Assembly: GCA_031259095.1 (NCBI GenBank)
Contig: JAIRLW010000135.1
Span: forward strand, 1 to 9,135
Length of the DNA: 9,135 nt
Direction: 5' to 3'
Source: Planctomycetaceae bacterium
GTDB lineage: Bacteria > Planctomycetota > Planctomycetia > Pirellulales > Thermoguttaceae
Shown here: positions 6,260-9,135 of the stretch, piece after piece
Layout of the letters: the number at the start of each line of letters is the position of its first letter
Numbering within the stretch: the stretch's first letter is position 1
Program-made: the position numbers and the translations under genes
Notes under the pieces: generated by a model
The model's input: only the letters and a program-made list of their open reading frames with translations
What the model was told of the DNA's origin: nothing
The model's database searches: none

Positions 6260-7642
6260 CTATTGTGAATATTTTAAATCAAATAAATAATCAAATTCAC
6301 CATTGATAATTCGTGAAACGCGATCAATTTCTTCGGTACTAATCATTTCCAATTCATGATCAATAATATCACGGCATGTACCGTTTTCAACCAAGTAAAC
6401 AGCCAATCGTTGATCATCAACCCACAGCAACGGATTGATTTTTGCAGCCGTTTCCGCCGGTTTATTTTTTCCAAGTTTACGGGCGTACAATAAATTATTG
6501 AGCGCCGTCAAAATATAGGGACTGTGAGTTGTAACAATTACCTGCTGATTTTTTTGGTTTGCAAGCAGCGAGATTAAATTTGTTATATCACGTTGTGTTT
6601 CTGGAAAAAGATGGGCTTCCGGTTCCTCAATAACAACAAGTTTATACTTGGGTAATTTTAGTAAAGGTACTCTTTCTACTGTCGGCATTAAAAGTAAAAC
6701 AATATTCAAAATCCAAAGCACTTCCTGTTGACCGGAAGATGCCTCATAAAGTTTGACAAATTGTTTTTTGTTCAGATAAATATGTTCTCCTTCTCTTGTG
6801 CAGAGATATTTACCTTTGAGAATTTTATCGATTAATTGGCATGTCAAATCAAGAGTTTTGTCATTGATTTTTAAATTATTGAACTTCTTGTTTTTATTAA
6901 GCCTATCAAACTCTTTTCGGACGTCTCTTATTGTTTGTTCTTTAAATTCATCAATATAAACATTAAAAAATGATTTATGAACTTTAACGAAACTCATAAA
7001 ATTACCTGTGAGATAATCGAATCGTCCCTCATTGAATAGAGGCATATTATCGGTAGGGAGAGATAGTATTTGTCTTCCGGCTGGAATAAAAAAACTCTTA
7101 TAAGTTGAAGTAAAAAAACGATCAATTATGCCAAATATTTCAAGAAGGAACATTCTTGAATATTGATTTTCATTTTCTAATACTGATTTTCCCTTAATAT
7201 TTTTGAGATAATCTTGACGAATACTGTCAATTTGCTTGTTAATAACATCCCTAAAATGTTTACTCCATTCAATTGACAGATTCACTAATGATGATTTTTT
7301 CAGACGTACAAATAAACGTTTTGAATCTTTTTTATCATATTCAGGATAAAACAAAACGGTAAAATTATCTTGTAATGCTTCAATATCCCAAAACAAACGA
7401 AATTGTTTTTTAATAGTATCTTCAGCTACTTCATAAATATTTGCTTCAAAATCTTTACCGGTAATATCTAAAATAATATTTAAATTGTTCTTAAAAAACT
7501 CCAACGAGCGGAAAAAGTAAACCAGTTTTGCGATGGTACTTTTTCCGGCGGCGTTGGGACCGATAAAAACCATGTAATCGTCAATATCAAGGTTCACCTT
7601 ACGCAGGGGACCAAAATTTTTGATTTCAAGACGCTGCTTCAT
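6260..7642 (-). CDS. AAA-family (AAA_15/AAA_21, OLD/Septu-like) ATPase
   Basis: A 460-residue ABC/SMC-like ATPase. Motifs in order: KNFGPLRKVNLDI start typical of the family; Walker A GPNAAGKST at 28-36; a long alpha-helical insertion about 75-290 that contains FIPAGRQ (185-191), a family mark; ABC signature-like ASSGQQE at 301-307; Walker B LVVIEEPEAH at 335-344 with the double glutamate; and the H-loop TTHSPY at 371-376. After that come only about 85 residues, with no TOPRIM nuclease domain, so it is not a full OLD or GajA/AriB fusion. It has no transmembrane segments and is not an ABC transporter subunit. Such ATPases dimerise head to head, often bind DNA or act as phage sensors, and need a separate effector; here that is probably the PD-(D/E)XK-like gene starting one base after its stop. 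No Shine-Dalgarno site is seen before the ATG, but the start fits the family. Confidence 0.93.
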   Translation of the reverse strand: MKQRLEIKNFGPLRKVNLDIDDYMVFIGPNAAGKSTIAKLVYFFRSLEFFKNNLNIILDITGKDFEANIYEVAEDTIKKQFRLFWDIEALQDNFTVLFYPEYDKKDSKRLFVRLKKSSLVNLSIEWSKHFRDVINKQIDSIRQDYLKNIKGKSVLENENQYSRMFLLEIFGIIDRFFTSTYKSFFIPAGRQILSLPTDNMPLFNEGRFDYLTGNFMSFVKVHKSFFNVYIDEFKEQTIRDVRKEFDRLNKNKKFNNLKINDKTLDLTCQLIDKILKGKYLCTREGEHIYLNKKQFVKLYEASSGQQEVLWILNIVLLLMPTVERVPLLKLPKYKLVVIEEPEAHLFPETQRDITNLISLLANQKNQQVIVTTHSPYILTALNNLLYARKLGKNKPAETAAKINPLLWVDDQRLAVYLVENGTCRDIIDHELEMISTEEIDRVSRIINGEFDYLFDLKYSQ

Positions 7643-7815
7643 GGTCTGAAGTTGTTACGAGTAGAGAAATGAAGGATAATATTTTTACAATATTTAGTTT
7701 TGCAATTATAGCGAAAGTTTTGGCTGACGCAAGCGTTCATTTTTTACCAACATGTCGTCCCTAACGGGACGGAAAAAAATTTATCACGGAATCGTTGGAT
7801 TATTTACTACAATAT
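7643..7815. other. Intergenic region between permease and ATPase genes
   Basis: 173 AT-rich bases with no ORF worth calling. They hold a GC-rich hairpin (7756-7771), an ACGCAAGCG motif (7727-7735) and one full copy of an 11-base direct repeat; the second copy runs into the stop codon of the permease. The promoter of the ATPase-nuclease pair is presumably here, but no clear -35/-10 pair is recognised. Confidence 0.5.
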
Positions 7816-7818
7816 TTA
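7686..7818. repeat. 11-bp direct repeats flanking a hairpin-bearing segment
   Basis: TACAATATTTA occurs exactly at 7686-7696 and 7808-7818, about 110 bases apart; the second copy includes the permease stop codon. The segment between contains the hairpin at 7756-7771. This is the shape of a very small inserted element with target duplication, but the repeat is AT rich and may be chance. Confidence 0.35.
7756..7771. repeat. GC-rich REP-like hairpin CGTCCC-TAAC-GGGACG
   Basis: Perfect 6-bp arms with a 4-base loop, extendable by one G-T pair. It lies about 45 bases past the permease stop in the direction of transcription. On the minus strand the T-run comes before, not after, the hairpin, so it is not a canonical intrinsic terminator for the permease; it is better read as a REP-like palindrome that may still slow or protect the transcript end. 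Confidence 0.5.
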
Positions 7819-9126
7819 CGGAGCGAGTGAGGTGGCAACATCTTGTTTATAGGCAACAGCGGCGGGCAGGAAGCCGACGACGGACGCAAGGATGATCAAA
7901 CCGGGAATCAGAATAATTTCCATCCACTGAAAGTTCCAACTCCGCACAATAATTCCGGTGTATTCGGAAATCCAAGGACTCATTCCGCCAATCAAAAGAT
8001 GTCCGAAGAACAAACCGAGAACACCGCCGCCAAGCGATAACAGAATAGATTCGAGCAAAATGATACTCATCACGGTGAATCGTCTTGCTCCGAGCGCACG
8101 CATGATGGCGATTTCTTGCCGGCGTTCACTCATGGAGTTGTAAATACTAACCATCATTCCGATTCCTGCAACAATAACAATGAGAACCGCAAGAAAAATC
8201 AGAACCATTTGAATATTTCCGATCACACTGGACAATAATTTTGCGATTTCACTGATTGGGGAAACGGCTTGGACATCAGTTGTTTTGTCCAACACATCAG
8301 GCAATTTCATGGCGTCAATATTGACATACGCTCGTTCATTGAGTGCGGTGGACGGGTTGAAGTCCGGCGAATTGGGGTCGATAGCGGTTCCTTCCGGTCG
8401 AACAGCGTTTTGTTTTGTCATCAAGAGAATTGCCGAATAATTTTTGATTTCGTTTTCATGATCATGAGCGTGATCATCTTGATCTTCGTGCATATCGTAA
8501 AACCCGTCGAGGTTAACGAAAATAGCGTTATCATTTGGAGTTCCGGTGTGATTGAGAATCCCGACCACTGTGAATGGTTTATGTTCTTCGCCGAAATCCG
8601 CTTGTTGAGCGGCTTCGGGTTTGAAGGTATCACCAACTTTAAGACCGGTTCTTTGGCTTGCCCGCGAACCGACAACAGCAGTAAAAACATTATCGGCTTT
8701 GATATTTTCGCCGTCGGCAAACGAATAACTTCGATCACCCATATATTTTAGTTTGGTGAAAAATTCGGGCGGTGCGCCGACAATTGCCGCACCGCGAAAA
8801 TAATGTCCAATCGTGATAGGAATTGCTTCTTCGACAATGTGTGAATATTGTCCGCGTGTAAACATTTTCAGATAACTCTCCGGAACATTGCCAACCGGCG
8901 GACGCAAATAAAAAACCGTACTAAGAACAACATCAAGCGGACTTCCTTTACCGGAAATAATCAGGTCATAACCTTGTGCGCTTTTGTTGAAAGAGTCGCT
9001 TAAAACGCTGTGAATGACGATCACCGTAACAATGAGCGCAACACCAAGCGACATTGAAAACGCCGTCAAAATAGACGACAATGAACGAAATTGAATACTT
9101 CGAAACGCAATTTTCCAAAGCGGCAT
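7816..9126 (-). CDS. ABC transporter permease, FtsX/MacB type, with histidine-rich periplasmic stretch
   Basis: A 436-residue inner-membrane permease. Layout: short cytoplasmic N-terminus with IAFRSIQFRSLSSILT, first helix about 20-42, a large extracytoplasmic MacB_PCD-like domain about 43-304, then three helices at about 305-327, 352-380 and 402-425. The loop after the second helix carries ERRQEIAIMRALGARR (334-349), the coupling motif of FtsX-domain permeases. This four-helix plan is that of LolCE/MacB/FtsX-type mechanotransmission systems, not of import channels. Unusual is the acidic histidine-rich stretch at 211-224 with H213, H219, H221 and H223, which suggests metal binding. The partner ATPase must lie upstream of the window; only nine bases precede the ATG and no ribosome site is visible in them. 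A role near that of the zinc-linked ZrgC permease is possible but only inferred. Confidence 0.93.
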   Translation of the reverse strand: MPLWKIAFRSIQFRSLSSILTAFSMSLGVALIVTVIVIHSVLSDSFNKSAQGYDLIISGKGSPLDVVLSTVFYLRPPVGNVPESYLKMFTRGQYSHIVEEAIPITIGHYFRGAAIVGAPPEFFTKLKYMGDRSYSFADGENIKADNVFTAVVGSRASQRTGLKVGDTFKPEAAQQADFGEEHKPFTVVGILNHTGTPNDNAIFVNLDGFYDMHEDQDDHAHDHENEIKNYSAILLMTKQNAVRPEGTAIDPNSPDFNPSTALNERAYVNIDAMKLPDVLDKTTDVQAVSPISEIAKLLSSVIGNIQMVLIFLAVLIVIVAGIGMMVSIYNSMSERRQEIAIMRALGARRFTVMSIILLESILLSLGGGVLGLFFGHLLIGGMSPWISEYTGIIVRSWNFQWMEIILIPGLIILASVVGFLPAAVAYKQDVATSLAP

Positions 9127-9135
9127 TGTTGTAAT

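Noticed and set aside
6260..7642. Reading the ATPase as an ABC transporter subunit for the upstream permease
   Set aside because: The long helical insertion, the FIPAGRQ mark and the EEPEAH Walker B belong to SMC/OLD-like ATPases, and its tight coupling is with the nuclease-like gene rather than the permease.
7756..7771. Intrinsic terminator for the permease
   Set aside because: On the transcribed strand the T-run precedes the hairpin and the bases after it are not T rich.
8269..8751. Plus-strand open frame of 160 codons
   Set aside because: It is antisense to the well-supported permease gene and shows no family features.

Overview
The window looks like an AT-rich (by eye about 40% GC) genome of a member of the Planctomycetota. 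The best clue is the N-terminus of the large surface protein at the left end. It carries the motif FETLESRELLA, a form of the LEPR-XLL leader typical of planctomycete cell-surface proteins, followed further in by a dockerin-like calcium loop (DVNGDGKIDLTD). The small membrane protein at 4977-5663 also resembles a type common in planctomycetes. All eight convincing genes lie on the minus strand, so the window reads from right to left.

Layout in the direction of transcription. (1) 9126-7816: an FtsX/MacB-type ABC transporter permease with a histidine-rich periplasmic stretch; its ATPase partner is not in the window. (2) 7815-7643: a short intergenic region with a GC-rich hairpin and an 11-bp direct repeat. 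(3) 7642-5743: two tightly coupled genes, one nucleotide apart, for an AAA-family ATPase of the AAA_15/AAA_21 (OLD/Septu-like) type and a 171-residue protein with a PD-(D/E)XK nuclease-like signature. (4) 5742-5664: a short spacer holding an 11-unit pentanucleotide-phased repeat and a candidate -10 box. (5) 5663-4977: a three-helix membrane protein with a DUF3299-like C-terminal domain. (6) 4944-4511: a hicB-hicA toxin-antitoxin pair with TAATG overlap. (7) 4346-3840: an ADP-ribose pyrophosphatase-type Nudix hydrolase whose stop codon lies inside a heptanucleotide tandem repeat. (8) 3839-3408: a gene-free region with several inverted repeats. (9) 3407-1: the large LEPR-XLL/VCBS-like surface protein, cut by the window edge.

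The most interesting region is the ATPase plus PD-(D/E)XK pair. Its architecture (SMC/ABC-like ATPase plus separate small nuclease) resembles two-gene anti-phage systems such as Septu, but with a different nuclease fold. It sits next to a toxin-antitoxin pair and appears to separate two genes, the permease and the DUF3299-like gene, that may originally have belonged together (compare the zinc-related Zrg operon of Vibrio). By eye, the ATPase, nuclease and hicBA genes are richer in A/T codons than the permease, Nudix and DUF3299-like genes, which fits an acquired accessory module. The defence role and the insertion are inferences; the motifs and spacing are seen directly.
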